A DNA stretch of 12,358 nucleotides from an uncultured Varibaculum sp. (GTDB lineage: Bacteria; Actinomycetota; Actinomycetes; Actinomycetales; Actinomycetaceae). The notes beneath the pieces are model-generated. The model saw nothing but the letters and a program-made list of their open reading frames with translations, was not told the DNA's origin and did not search any database. The DNA lies in the NCBI GenBank assembly GCA_947253735.1, contig CAMYAU010000038.1, positions 1 to 12,358 of the forward strand, given 5' to 3'. This document shows, one piece after another, positions 1 through 7,881 of the stretch. The translations under genes and the position numbers were made by a program. Each line of letters begins with the position of its first letter. Positions within the stretch are counted from its first letter, which is position 1.

Positions 1-990
1 AGTAGGGCGCAGGTGGATTTAAATGACGGCGGAATTTGGGTAACAAACCAATCCCAACACCTGGTAGGACACCTAAACTTTCCCGCACGCACCCTAGACG
101 GGGCGGTACGTTCTAAAGTGGGACAATTCGACGTCACTCAGTCCGGAGAAAATGTTAATTTTCAAAACCTAGCTGCCAGTGAAGCTGCAAAAATAGATCC
201 AAAGAAAATACGTATGGAAACCTCCTCCTCCTTGGGGAAAGGACAACAATTTGCCCAATCTGGCAAGGAATTAGCGATTCTAGATCCCGAAAGTGGACTG
301 CTCTGGATCGGAGATAACCTCCTTTCTCAAGAACACAACCGCGCCAACGCCACGGTGCGTTCCCTGCGGGGCGCGCAGCTAGCGGGGGGAGAAACCGGGG
401 AATTCTTCCTCGCCTCTCCGACTAGGAAAGAGCTAGTCACCGTGAGCAAAGAAGGAAAACTTTGGAAAGACGAGCGAGTAGAGCTCCCACAAATTCCTAT
501 TAGTGCCAAATTAGAAGTAGCGGGGATTGGAAAACAGGCAGTCGCCCTCGACAGCTCCCAAGGAGTGCTCTACCTGCCGAGCGGGAAAAGAATAAAAGTA
601 ACTGGCTCCCAGTTAGTGCTACAAGAATCTGGACCAGCAAAACCCTACGCGCTACTCGCAGATCAAGACAAATTGATAAAAGTTGATCTAGCCAGCGGAA
701 ATACCAGTGAAATTCCCTCGGGCGGAAGTGGGGGACAACCGGCACGGCCCGCAGTAAAAGCCCAATGCGTCTACGGGGCATGGGCTGGGAGCGGAAAGTT
801 CGTCCGTGAATGTTCCGGGAAAGTTTATCGCCCCACCCAAGAGCTAGGACGGCTAAAAACTGCGCAGTCCCCGGTATTTCGTAAAAACCGTGACCTAGTA
901 GTGCTCAACGACACCACCGACGGGGCAGTCTGGTTAGCTGACAGAAACATGGAACTGGTAGATAACTGGAACGAAATATCTACCATGATC
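1..990 (+). other. Propeller-like N-terminal region of the giant surface protein
   Basis: The region repeats a loose pattern of short beta-strand-like segments ending in hydrophobic-Trp or equivalent motifs, such as GGIWVTN near 25-45, LLWIGD near 300-315 and AVWLAD near 925-945. Two Cys residues 15 codons apart (766-768 and 811-813) could form a disulfide, as expected for an extracytoplasmic domain. The charged, coil-like stretch after ~960 separates it from the repeat array. The propeller fold is inferred from pattern only; the number of blades cannot be given because the start is missing. Confidence 0.5.
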
Positions 991-3900
991 AAAAAAGAGG
1001 AACAGCGCGAAGACTCCCCGCAACTGACCGACCAAATAGCGCAAAAAGATCGGCAGAAAGAAAATACTCCTCCGGTGGCTCGCGACGATGTTTTTGGGGC
1101 ACGCCCCGGGAAAATAACCACGCTTCCCGTGCTAGAAAATGATTCCGACACCGATGGTGATTTGCTAACTGCCGAGGTCGTGGGCAATGTTAGCAGCGGC
1201 GAAGTCAAACCCGTACGTGGCGGGGCAGCGCTCAGGATTGAGTTACCTGTCTCCGCCTCTGGAACGATAAACTTCATTTACCAGGCAAAAGATGGTCGCG
1301 GTGGGGTAGATACCGCCAATGTGACCGTAAATGTCGTCCCGGAGTCCCGAAATGCTGGACCGGTGCAAAAACGAATACCCACCGTGGTAGTGGAATCTGG
1401 GAAACAAATAGAATACAACGCGCTACCAGCATTTGGTGACCCTGATGGGGATCCAGTGTTTTTATCAGGCGCCTCCTCTAATGGTGATAACCAGGTTGAA
1501 TACCGCCAAGAGGGTACCTTAGTGATTCGTAACCAAGGAACCGGAGTCGGAAAAAAAGAAATAAAAGTACTTGTATCCGACGGTCGAGAGGAAATCGTCG
1601 GGCGCGTGAATGTAGATGTGCGCGCATCCGGAAATGTGCCTCCCGAAGCAAACGGGGATATAGCGTTTGCACGAGCCGGGACTACGATTACCATCCGCCC
1701 CCTGGCTAATGACACCGACGCCAACGGAGATCCCCTCACATTGGCGGGGGTTAATATTGAGCGAACTGGTCCCCAGATTACCCCTGACCTGGCGGGGGGA
1801 ACCCTATCATTCCGTTCTGAACAAGAAGGTACCTACTACCTCACCTACACTGTCTCTGATGGACCAGCAACCTCCACCGGAGTTATCCGCGTCGATGTAG
1901 CCGCCTCTGGAAAACGGGGAAAACCAGTAGTAGAAGATGATATGGCGGTGCTGCCCGTGGGTGGACAGGTGCTGTCCGATGTGCTCGCGAACGACTCTGA
2001 CCCGGCCGGGGAAGTACTGGTTACCCAGTCAGTAACAGTAGAAGCTTCCTCACCGCTGCGGGCCACCGTAATGGATCACTCCCTATTAAATATCACTGCT
2101 CCCCGCGGACTCACTAAAGCAGAAACCCTAAAATATCAGGTGTCAAACGGGTATGAAAGTGCCGAAGGGGTAGTGACGGTTATCCCGGTACAAACCCAAT
2201 CGGCAACCACGCCCCCGAATGCGAAACCCGATGAATCCAAAGGACGAGTCGGGGACGTCGCCACCGTAGACGTACTGGCCAATGATCGTTCCCCTGTGGG
2301 GTTGCCCCTGAAGCTTTCTCCCAAACTGCAAACCGCTACTCCCGCGGAGGCCGGAAAATTCTTCGTTACGGGAAACCAGGTGCGCTTCCTGGCTAAGAAA
2401 CCCGGAAAATACGAAGCCACCTATACCGTGATGGACACCAACCAGAACCAATCCAGCGCCCGGGTAAGTGTAGAGATAAAACCAGCTAACCCCACCGATA
2501 ACTCTGCTCCTGAACCCCGGGTAGTGACCGGAAGGGTGATTTCGGGGCAAACTACCCGAATACCAGTGGACTTGACCAATATTGATCCCGATGGCGATTC
2601 GGTATCCCTAGTGGGGATCGCCGATGCCCCCAAGATGGGAGTGGTTGATATCGGTCCCAGTTGGCTAAACTACCAGCCAATACCCGGAAAGATTGGCACT
2701 GATACCTTCAGTTATATTGTGGAAGATCGCTTTGGTAAACAAGGAACCGCCCGAGCACAGGTAGGGATTGCTCCCACCGCCAGCCTGAACCAAAAACCCC
2801 AAGCCAACCCGGATGAGGTACGAGTAAGGCCGAACCGCGCCCTAGCGGTAGCGGTGACCGCTAACGATACCGACCCTGATGGCGACGGAGTCAACCTGAT
2901 CGCAGAATCATTACAAAGTCCCGCTGATACTTTGAAAGTTACTGCCCGCGAAAGCGCAGTGGTGCTCACTACCCCGAAGAAAGCTGACTCCTACGGGATT
3001 CAATACTCCATTACCGATGGGCGCGGAGGCCAAGACACCTCCATAGCAACCGTGCAGGTAGACCCCTATGCGCCTTTGCAAGCCCCGGAAGCTGCGGATG
3101 ATCTGGTAACTGCGAAAGAGGGGGGACGAAAAGTTGGCGACCCCATCGAAGTGGACGTCCTCGCCAATGATATAGACCCTGACGGGGACGGCGCTGCCCT
3201 GACAGTAAGCTGTAAGGAAGAGGGCGTTAGTGTAAAGGGGCAAAAGCTGGTGATTCCCGCGCCTTCCCACCGACAATTGGTGTTATATACCGTTACTGAT
3301 CAGGATGGGTTAAGTGCCAACGCCATAGTTAACGTTCCGGGAGTTTCAGAGCAAAAGCCCTATATCGACCCCGATAGCATCCCCATAAAGGCCAAATCCG
3401 GTGAGACCCTAACTGTTGATTTGGCTTCTTATGTGATTACCCGCAAGGCCCGTACCCCGCATATTCATTCCGCAGCGGCCATTACCTTGGGGGCAGGATT
3501 TACCGGGGGAGTGAAACTGTCGGGTGATGACTCCTTCCAAGTAAGTATTAACCCTGACTTCTTTGGGAAAACTTCCCTAGTGATGCAGGTAAGTGATGGG
3601 CAGACAAATGATTCTTCTGCCCTCAGTGCCTCTTTAACCCTACCGATAGAGGTTAAACCCACCAGTAACCATCCCCCGATCTTTACCCCTACGCGTTTAG
3701 AGGTAGCCGCAGGTGAGGAAGTAGTCAGCGTCAACGTAGCGGATATGGTGAGTGATGAAGACGGAGACGATCCCGCAAAGATGCGTTACCGCCTGGGGGC
3801 AGTTCCGACCGGAATCAAAGCCTCATTGAGTGGCAGTCGGCTCTCGGTTTCGGCTGAAGCCGGTAAAGCCAAGGGGGACGCGGGCAGTATTGAAGTCACG

Positions 3901-5661
3901 GTAGAGGATGCTTCGGGGCCTACCAGCGGGAAAATACCGGTGCGGGTAGTTGCGTCCACCAGGCCGATGATTCAGGTAACTGCAATTGATGTCGAGGGCG
4001 AATCCGGGAAAACCCTCAGTATCGATCTCAACCGTTACGCCACCAACCCCTATCCTGGAAAACCTTTGAAAACCGTGGGATCTCCCAGTGTGGTACAAGG
4101 ATCTGGGCAGGCATCAGCCTCGGGAACCAGCTTGGAGATAACTCCGGCCGCTACCTTTAAAGGAGACCTGGTGGTGTCTTACACTTTGCAAGACGCCAGT
4201 AATGACCCGGACCGTCAAGTTACCGGTACCGCGCGGATTCGAGTATTGTCGGTTCCCGATGCGCCCACGGGAGTAAACGCAGCCATCAAAGAATCCACCA
4301 CTGCCACTATTACTTGGACAGCCCCTGCCGCCAATGGGGCGCCGATTACCGGTTATAAAGTTACCGATTCAGTTTCTGGCAAATCTGTTACTTCCCCGGC
4401 AACTATGGTGGAATTCCCGGGACTGGAACCTGGGAAAACGCACAGCTTTACCGTGGTAGCCACTAACCGGGTAGGGGATTCGAAGCCTTCAGCGGCTTCT
4501 CCGGCGGTAGAAGTAGAAATCACGCCCGGCGCTCCCAGAAACCTCTCAGCAGTTACCAGCAATGCCAGAGAAGCAACCTTAACCTGGGATGCGCCTACTG
4601 CCGATGGAGGCTCGCCCATAGATCACTATGTGGTGACGGTGTCCGGTCGCGGTCCCCAGGAAGTAAAAGGTACCAGGCTAGAAGTCAGTGGTCTGGCTGG
4701 CGGCGAGCATTCCTTTAGTGTGGTCGCGGTTAACACGAAGGCCGGAACGCCGGCTAGTAGCACTTTCCAAACTTTTGATCCCTTTGATAAGAACACAGTT
4801 TCCGCCACTTTGACGCGCCAAGGAGCTAATCAATCCTCGGTCTCCCTGAATTTTGTTACTCCCTCCGGTGACAGCGGCTCCTGTGAAGTGACGAAGGTGG
4901 GGTCAGCGCAGGTAACCGGAGACCGCTTTAGTAACTCTAATCCGAAGCAACAAAATGACTTGAAAGTTAACTACACCTGTACGTTTAATCATAACAAGGA
5001 TGTGTCTGGTGTAGTGACTGCGAGTCTAGCTGCCCAAGAGAATCCCGCTATTACCGCTATCAAGGAGGTAGAAAGCGCAAGAAGCAAAACTGGGGCGGTG
5101 ATAAATGTAGACGTGAGCGCCTTAGACGTTTGGGATATCAACAGTCACTTAGATTTGAAAGTTTCCGGGACGGAACAAAAAGGTGGAAAAGCTCTGGAGA
5201 GAAATCAATACCAAGTGCAGGCCATAGCGGGGCATGGATGGACTATTAATCTTAAGAACTTAAAGCCTGGCGATATCTGGAAGATAACAGCCCAGCTTGC
5301 TTTCCGAAATGGTGAGAATCTAAATAGCAAGGATCTAGTGGTTTCGATTCCTGACCCCTCTGTTCCCGGTTATTACTCACGAGGAAAGGGAAATGCTGCT
5401 ACTATCCATGTTCACCTGCAAAATTACTTATATTTGACTCCTTTGCTTCCGCAATCCAAACCGTTATGGCCGCCCCAAATTCCCCAACTGGAGCTACCTG
5501 CCTCCCCACGCGAAGGGGGAGCACCCTGGTGGCGCTATCCGGATTACTCGTGGCGGCTGCACGCCCTCGGAGACGACCTCAGCAAATATAAAAACCTCGA
5601 GCCAATTCTTAACGGGCGGGAACTTCCTGCCCGCAAAACCGAAAAGGAGATAGCTATATGA
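1..5661 (+). CDS. Giant Ig-like/cadherin-repeat and FN3-domain surface protein (5' truncated by window edge)
   Basis: This is a very large secreted or surface-exposed protein, equivalent to FN3 of the bifidobacterial PFNA cluster, and probably acts in adhesion or sensing outside the membrane. The frame is open from base 1. The GTG at 13 lies inside a folded domain and has no Shine-Dalgarno sequence, so the true start, and presumably the membrane anchor or signal, lies upstream. In order it has a propeller-like region (to ~990) with LLWIGD and AVWLAD blade-like motifs and a Cys pair (codons 766 and 811). A charged linker follows (~990-1060), then about eleven Ig/cadherin-like repeats (1063-~4250), several with NDxDxDGD motifs. 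Two FN3 domains (4252-~4779) and a C-terminal region with a second Cys pair (codons 4882 and 4978) follow. The last ~90 residues are rich in Pro, Trp and Tyr. No LPXTG motif or C-terminal TM helix is visible in this frame. The stop overlaps the next start as ATGA. The family assignment is firm; the molecular function is inferred. Confidence 0.9.
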   Translation, partial: SRAQVDLNDGGIWVTNQSQHLVGHLNFPARTLDGAVRSKVGQFDVTQSGENVNFQNLAASEAAKIDPKKIRMETSSSLGKGQQFAQSGKELAILDPESGLLWIGDNLLSQEHNRANATVRSLRGAQLAGGETGEFFLASPTRKELVTVSKEGKLWKDERVELPQIPISAKLEVAGIGKQAVALDSSQGVLYLPSGKRIKVTGSQLVLQESGPAKPYALLADQDKLIKVDLASGNTSEIPSGGSGGQPARPAVKAQCVYGAWAGSGKFVRECSGKVYRPTQELGRLKTAQSPVFRKNRDLVVLNDTTDGAVWLADRNMELVDNWNEISTMIKKEEQREDSPQLTDQIAQKDRQKENTPPVARDDVFGARPGKITTLPVLENDSDTDGDLLTAEVVGNVSSGEVKPVRGGAALRIELPVSASGTINFIYQAKDGRGGVDTANVTVNVVPESRNAGPVQKRIPTVVVESGKQIEYNALPAFGDPDGDPVFLSGASSNGDNQVEYRQEGTLVIRNQGTGVGKKEIKVLVSDGREEIVGRVNVDVRASGNVPPEANGDIAFARAGTTITIRPLANDTDANGDPLTLAGVNIERTGPQITPDLAGGTLSFRSEQEGTYYLTYTVSDGPATSTGVIRVDVAASGKRGKPVVEDDMAVLPVGGQVLSDVLANDSDPAGEVLVTQSVTVEASSPLRATVMDHSLLNITAPRGLTKAETLKYQVSNGYESAEGVVTVIPVQTQSATTPPNAKPDESKGRVGDVATVDVLANDRSPVGLPLKLSPKLQTATPAEAGKFFVTGNQVRFLAKKPGKYEATYTVMDTNQNQSSARVSVEIKPANPTDNSAPEPRVVTGRVISGQTTRIPVDLTNIDPDGDSVSLVGIADAPKMGVVDIGPSWLNYQPIPGKIGTDTFSYIVEDRFGKQGTARAQVGIAPTASLNQKPQANPDEVRVRPNRALAVAVTANDTDPDGDGVNLIAESLQSPADTLKVTARESAVVLTTPKKADSYGIQYSITDGRGGQDTSIATVQVDPYAPLQAPEAADDLVTAKEGGRKVGDPIEVDVLANDIDPDGDGAALTVSCKEEGVSVKGQKLVIPAPSHRQLVLYTVTDQDGLSANAIVNVPGVSEQKPYIDPDSIPIKAKSGETLTVDLASYVITRKARTPHIHSAAAITLGAGFTGGVKLSGDDSFQVSINPDFFGKTSLVMQVSDGQTNDSSALSASLTLPIEVKPTSNHPPIFTPTRLEVAAGEEVVSVNVADMVSDEDGDDPAKMRYRLGAVPTGIKASLSGSRLSVSAEAGKAKGDAGSIEVTVEDASGPTSGKIPVRVVASTRPMIQVTAIDVEGESGKTLSIDLNRYATNPYPGKPLKTVGSPSVVQGSGQASASGTSLEITPAATFKGDLVVSYTLQDASNDPDRQVTGTARIRVLSVPDAPTGVNAAIKESTTATITWTAPAANGAPITGYKVTDSVSGKSVTSPATMVEFPGLEPGKTHSFTVVATNRVGDSKPSAASPAVEVEITPGAPRNLSAVTSNAREATLTWDAPTADGGSPIDHYVVTVSGRGPQEVKGTRLEVSGLAGGEHSFSVVAVNTKAGTPASSTFQTFDPFDKNTVSATLTRQGANQSSVSLNFVTPSGDSGSCEVTKVGSAQVTGDRFSNSNPKQQNDLKVNYTCTFNHNKDVSGVVTASLAAQENPAITAIKEVESARSKTGAVINVDVSALDVWDINSHLDLKVSGTEQKGGKALERNQYQVQAIAGHGWTINLKNLKPGDIWKITAQLAFRNGENLNSKDLVVSIPDPSVPGYYSRGKGNAATIHVHLQNYLYLTPLLPQSKPLWPPQIPQLELPASPREGGAPWWRYPDYSWRLHALGDDLSKYKNLEPILNGRELPARKTEKEIAI
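1063..4251 (+). repeat. Array of ~11 Ig/cadherin-like protein repeats with DxDxDG motifs
   Basis: These are protein-level repeats of roughly 85-100 residues. They begin near 1063, 1369, 1636, 1918, 2209, 2503, 2788, 3082, 3355, 3661 and 3961. Several open with a PP-A-x-D element and continue to a V-L-x-N-D-x-D core, then a Y-x-(V/I)-x-D near the end. The acidic loop reads NDSDTDGD in repeat 1, GDPDGD in 2, NDTDANGD in 3, NDSDPAGE in 4, NDRSPVG in 5, IDPDGD in 6, NDTDPDGD in 7, NDIDPDGD in 8 and SDEDGDD in 10. It is absent in 9 and 11. The pattern resembles bacterial cadherin-like/Big_9-type domains, where such loops bind calcium between domains. Calcium binding here is inferred. At DNA level the copies are diverged. 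Confidence 0.75.
4252..4779 (+). other. Two tandem fibronectin type III domains in the giant surface protein
   Basis: Two adjacent units show the FN3 signature. The first starts VPDAPTGV and has ATITWTAP, PITGYKV and FTVVATN. The second starts PGAPRNLSAV and has ATLTWDAP, PIDHYVV and FSVVAVN. The Trp, the Tyr and the xVxAxN strand are all in place, so both look intact. In B. longum the two FN3 domains of the equivalent protein have been reported to bind human TNF-alpha. Whether these copies bind any ligand is unknown. Confidence 0.85.
5613..5633 (+). promoter_or_regulatory. GC-rich RNA hairpin just upstream of the moxR-family ribosome binding site
   Basis: The arms cgggcggg (5613-5620) and cctgcccg (5626-5633) form an 8-bp stem with one G-U pair and a 5-base loop. 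It sits inside the last codons of the giant gene, 8 bases before the AAAAGGAG ribosome binding site. No run of T follows, so it is not an ordinary intrinsic terminator. It could tune translation or mark an mRNA processing or stability boundary; that role is inferred. Confidence 0.4.
5642..5649 (+). promoter_or_regulatory. Shine-Dalgarno sequence for the MoxR-family gene
   Basis: AAAAGGAG lies 8 bases before the ATG at 5658, inside the coding end of the giant gene. This strong site supports the ATGA-overlap start. Confidence 0.75.
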
Positions 5662-6626
5662 TCCTTAAGCAGGCGGAAGCCGTGGAGTTTTCTACGCGCT
5701 TCAGGCAGATAGCCGAAAATATCGATCAGGCCATCCTTGGTAAAGGGCATCAGGTACGTCTGGTATTAGCGGCTTTCCTAGCCGGCGGGCATGTGCTTTT
5801 AGAGGATGCGCCGGGAACCGGGAAAACCGCCTTGGCACGTGCCCTGGCTGCGTCGGTAGCCGCCTCCCATAGTCGTATCCAGTTCACTCCGGATATGTTG
5901 CCCACCGATATTACCGGGGTAACTGTCTATGACCAGAAAACCAAAGAGTGGGATTTCCATGCCGGTCCGATTTTCGCCAATATCGTGTTGGCAGACGAAA
6001 TTAACCGGGCTAGCCCCAAAACCCAATCTGCGCTGCTAGAGGTCATGGAAGAACGGCAAGTCAGCGTAGATGGAGTGGTGCATGCCGTAGACTTACCATT
6101 CCTGGTAATCGCCACCCAAAACCCGGTGGAGCAGGCCGGGACCTATAAGCTTCCCGAAGCGCAGCTAGACCGGTTCTTGATCAAGATTTCTCTGGGATAT
6201 CCTGATCAAGAAACCGCTATCAAGATTCTTTCCGGAGCAGCCCAGCCTGATTTATCTAAAGATCTAAATCCAGTTATCGCATCCGAAGAGATTACCTCCT
6301 TGGAGCAGCTGGGGTTACGCAACTATGTAGACGGGCAGATTACCCGTTATGTGCAGCAACTGGCAGAAGCCACCCGGTTAGATGATGCCGTCAACCTGGG
6401 GGTTTCTACTCGCGCAACTATCGGGATGGTGCGGATGGCAAAAGTGTGGGCCGCCTCCCAAGGACGTCACTATGTATTACCTGATGACATCAAGACCCTG
6501 GCCGGACCGGTGTGGGCGCACCGGATCATTATGGATGCGGATGCTCTTTTTGAGGGAGCAACCGCAGAAAGCGTAGTTGAGAGGGCGCTAAACGAGGTGC
6601 CCCCGCCAGTAGATTCGCAGGCCTAA
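5658..6626 (+). CDS. MoxR-family AAA+ ATPase
   Basis: This is a cytoplasmic AAA+ ATPase of the MoxR family (322 aa, normal length), a chaperone-like remodelling enzyme usually encoded next to DUF58 and transglutaminase-like genes. Walker A is APGTGKT (51-57), Walker B is IVLADE (109-114, with D113 and E114), and sensor 1 is in ATQNP (N155). The arginine finger is in QLDRFL (R172) and sensor 2 is in GVSTRAT (R252). All key residues are intact, so the enzyme should bind and hydrolyse ATP. The ATG at 5658 overlaps the upstream stop as ATGA and has a strong Shine-Dalgarno sequence. It corresponds to aaa-atp of the bifidobacterial PFNA cluster. Its client is unknown; the adjacent DUF58 protein is the likeliest partner by analogy with other MoxR-DUF58 pairs. 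Confidence 0.96.
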   Translation: MILKQAEAVEFSTRFRQIAENIDQAILGKGHQVRLVLAAFLAGGHVLLEDAPGTGKTALARALAASVAASHSRIQFTPDMLPTDITGVTVYDQKTKEWDFHAGPIFANIVLADEINRASPKTQSALLEVMEERQVSVDGVVHAVDLPFLVIATQNPVEQAGTYKLPEAQLDRFLIKISLGYPDQETAIKILSGAAQPDLSKDLNPVIASEEITSLEQLGLRNYVDGQITRYVQQLAEATRLDDAVNLGVSTRATIGMVRMAKVWAASQGRHYVLPDDIKTLAGPVWAHRIIMDADALFEGATAESVVERALNEVPPPVDSQA

Positions 6627-6630
6627 CATA

Positions 6631-7881
6631 ATGAAAGTTTCCGAAACCACTACCACCGCCATAAAAGGTGCGCTAAAAAGTGGAAATAAAGCCTGGAAAC
6701 AGGCGCGCGCGAGAACTTACTTGGCTGCTGTGCGCAAAATTCCACTTACCGGTTTAGGGTGGTTAGTTCTGGTAGGAGGAATCGCCAGCCTGGGGGCGTG
6801 GCTCCTATGGGATTGGGCAGAGGCAGCGGCGATAATGTTTGCTTCGCTATTGGCGCTGGCAGCTGCAGTGGTGCAAACCTGGGGTGGGGGAGAACTCGCG
6901 GTTCGGGTTTTGGTTGAGCAAGACCGGCTACGTAAAGGGCAAGATTTAGTAGGGCGCGCAGTAGCTACTAATAACGCTCGCCGCGCGGTGCGGGCCCTGA
7001 CAATAGAGTTGCCGCTAGGAAAAGAACAAGCAGATATTGCGGTGCCTACCTTGCATTCTGGCAAGAGTTTTACTCGGGAATTTCAGCTGCAAACTAAGCG
7101 GCGCGAAAAAATCGTGGTGGGACCGGCGCGTACGGTGCGACAAGATATCCTCGGGCTGATTCGCCGGGTGCGTTCCTGGCCGGAATATCAAGATGTGTAT
7201 GTGTATCCCAACTTTACTTCTGCGCTGGGGACATTAAGTGGGTATGCCCGGGATATGGAGGGGGCAACCTCGCAGATAATCACCAGTTCTGATGCGGCAT
7301 TTCATGCTTTGCGTCCCTATGAAACTGGCGATGATCGGCGTCATATTCACTGGAAAATGTCTGCGCATACCGGCCAGCTAATGATGCGACAATACTTAGA
7401 GACTCGCCGTTCCCACCACCTGATCGTGCTGGATCTGAAACGCGAAAACTATGGGGAAGCTGATTTTGAACTTGCGGTAGAGGCAGCGGCCTCCCTTGCG
7501 GTTTCTTCACTTTCCAGTGGACAGCCTGTGACGCTCTATGCGGGAAAAACCGTGATGAAAGCCGTAACATCCCGAGCGGTCCTGGATTTTCTTACCGAGG
7601 TGCAGGCGCAAGTAGAAAGCGAAGACTACCGCCACCTGGTGCGTTGGGCTTTGGCTCATGAAGCTCAAGCTTCGGTTTGTTCCCTGATTTGCGGACCGGG
7701 AGTATCAATGCGTCGGATGCAACAAATCTGTTTGCTGCCGGCTGCCGATATGGCCACTACCGGTATTCGTGCTGATGTGGGCGCGGCTCTAACCCGTCGG
7801 GGGGCTGCCTCGCGAAGGCTATTAAATATTGGGGAGCTCTCGCAACTACCTTGGGCGATAAGTGGGGTGAATCGAACGTGA
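6631..7881 (+). CDS. DUF58 domain-containing membrane protein
   Basis: This is a 416-aa DUF58 protein, the usual partner of MoxR ATPases. A basic N-terminal segment (1-37) precedes two membrane helices (~40-60 and ~62-84). An immunoglobulin-like or linker region follows, then the DUF58 core with the hallmark FHALRPYETGDDRRHIHWKM (224-243). After it comes a von Willebrand A-like strand LIVLDLK (264-270). The metal-site DxSxS is not present there (D267 is followed by L and K), so a working metal-binding site is doubtful. The ATG at 6631 is 4 bases after the moxR-family stop. Only a weak CAGG precedes it, so translation probably depends on coupling to the upstream gene. The stop overlaps the next start as GTGA. 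Molecular function is not established for this family; it may be a scaffold or a MoxR substrate. Confidence 0.93.
   Translation: MKVSETTTTAIKGALKSGNKAWKQARARTYLAAVRKIPLTGLGWLVLVGGIASLGAWLLWDWAEAAAIMFASLLALAAAVVQTWGGGELAVRVLVEQDRLRKGQDLVGRAVATNNARRAVRALTIELPLGKEQADIAVPTLHSGKSFTREFQLQTKRREKIVVGPARTVRQDILGLIRRVRSWPEYQDVYVYPNFTSALGTLSGYARDMEGATSQIITSSDAAFHALRPYETGDDRRHIHWKMSAHTGQLMMRQYLETRRSHHLIVLDLKRENYGEADFELAVEAAASLAVSSLSSGQPVTLYAGKTVMKAVTSRAVLDFLTEVQAQVESEDYRHLVRWALAHEAQASVCSLICGPGVSMRRMQQICLLPAADMATTGIRADVGAALTRRGAASRRLLNIGELSQLPWAISGVNRT
7864..7870 (+). promoter_or_regulatory. Shine-Dalgarno sequence deciding the GTG start of the transglutaminase-like gene
   Basis: GGGGTGA lies 7 bases before the GTG at 7878. 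It favours that start over the in-frame TTG at 7851, which has only a distant GGGGAG 14 bases upstream. The GTG start also gives a GTGA overlap with the DUF58 stop. Confidence 0.7.

Noticed and set aside
13..15. GTG at 13 as the true start of the giant gene
   Set aside because: The frame is open to base 1, no ribosome binding site precedes it, and the protein starts mid-domain with no signal or anchor. The gene is cut by the window.
825..1739. Long antisense open frames (150 and 153 codons) inside the giant gene, and similar ones elsewhere on the - strand
   Set aside because: They are Ser/Thr/Arg-rich mirror images of the repeat coding sequence, without ribosome binding sites or recognisable domains.
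5613..5633. Intrinsic terminator between the giant gene and the moxR-family gene
   Set aside because: The stem is GC-rich but is followed by caaaaccg with no T-run, and it lies within coding sequence.
6364..6378. EATRL in the MoxR protein as a further phosphorylation motif
   Set aside because: It falls in a folded helical lid region where a T-R pair is common in the family, so it is likely structural.
7851..7853. TTG at 7851 as start of the transglutaminase-like gene
   Set aside because: The GTG at 7878 has a well-spaced GGGGTGA and a GTGA overlap, and it places a basic residue directly before the first helix.
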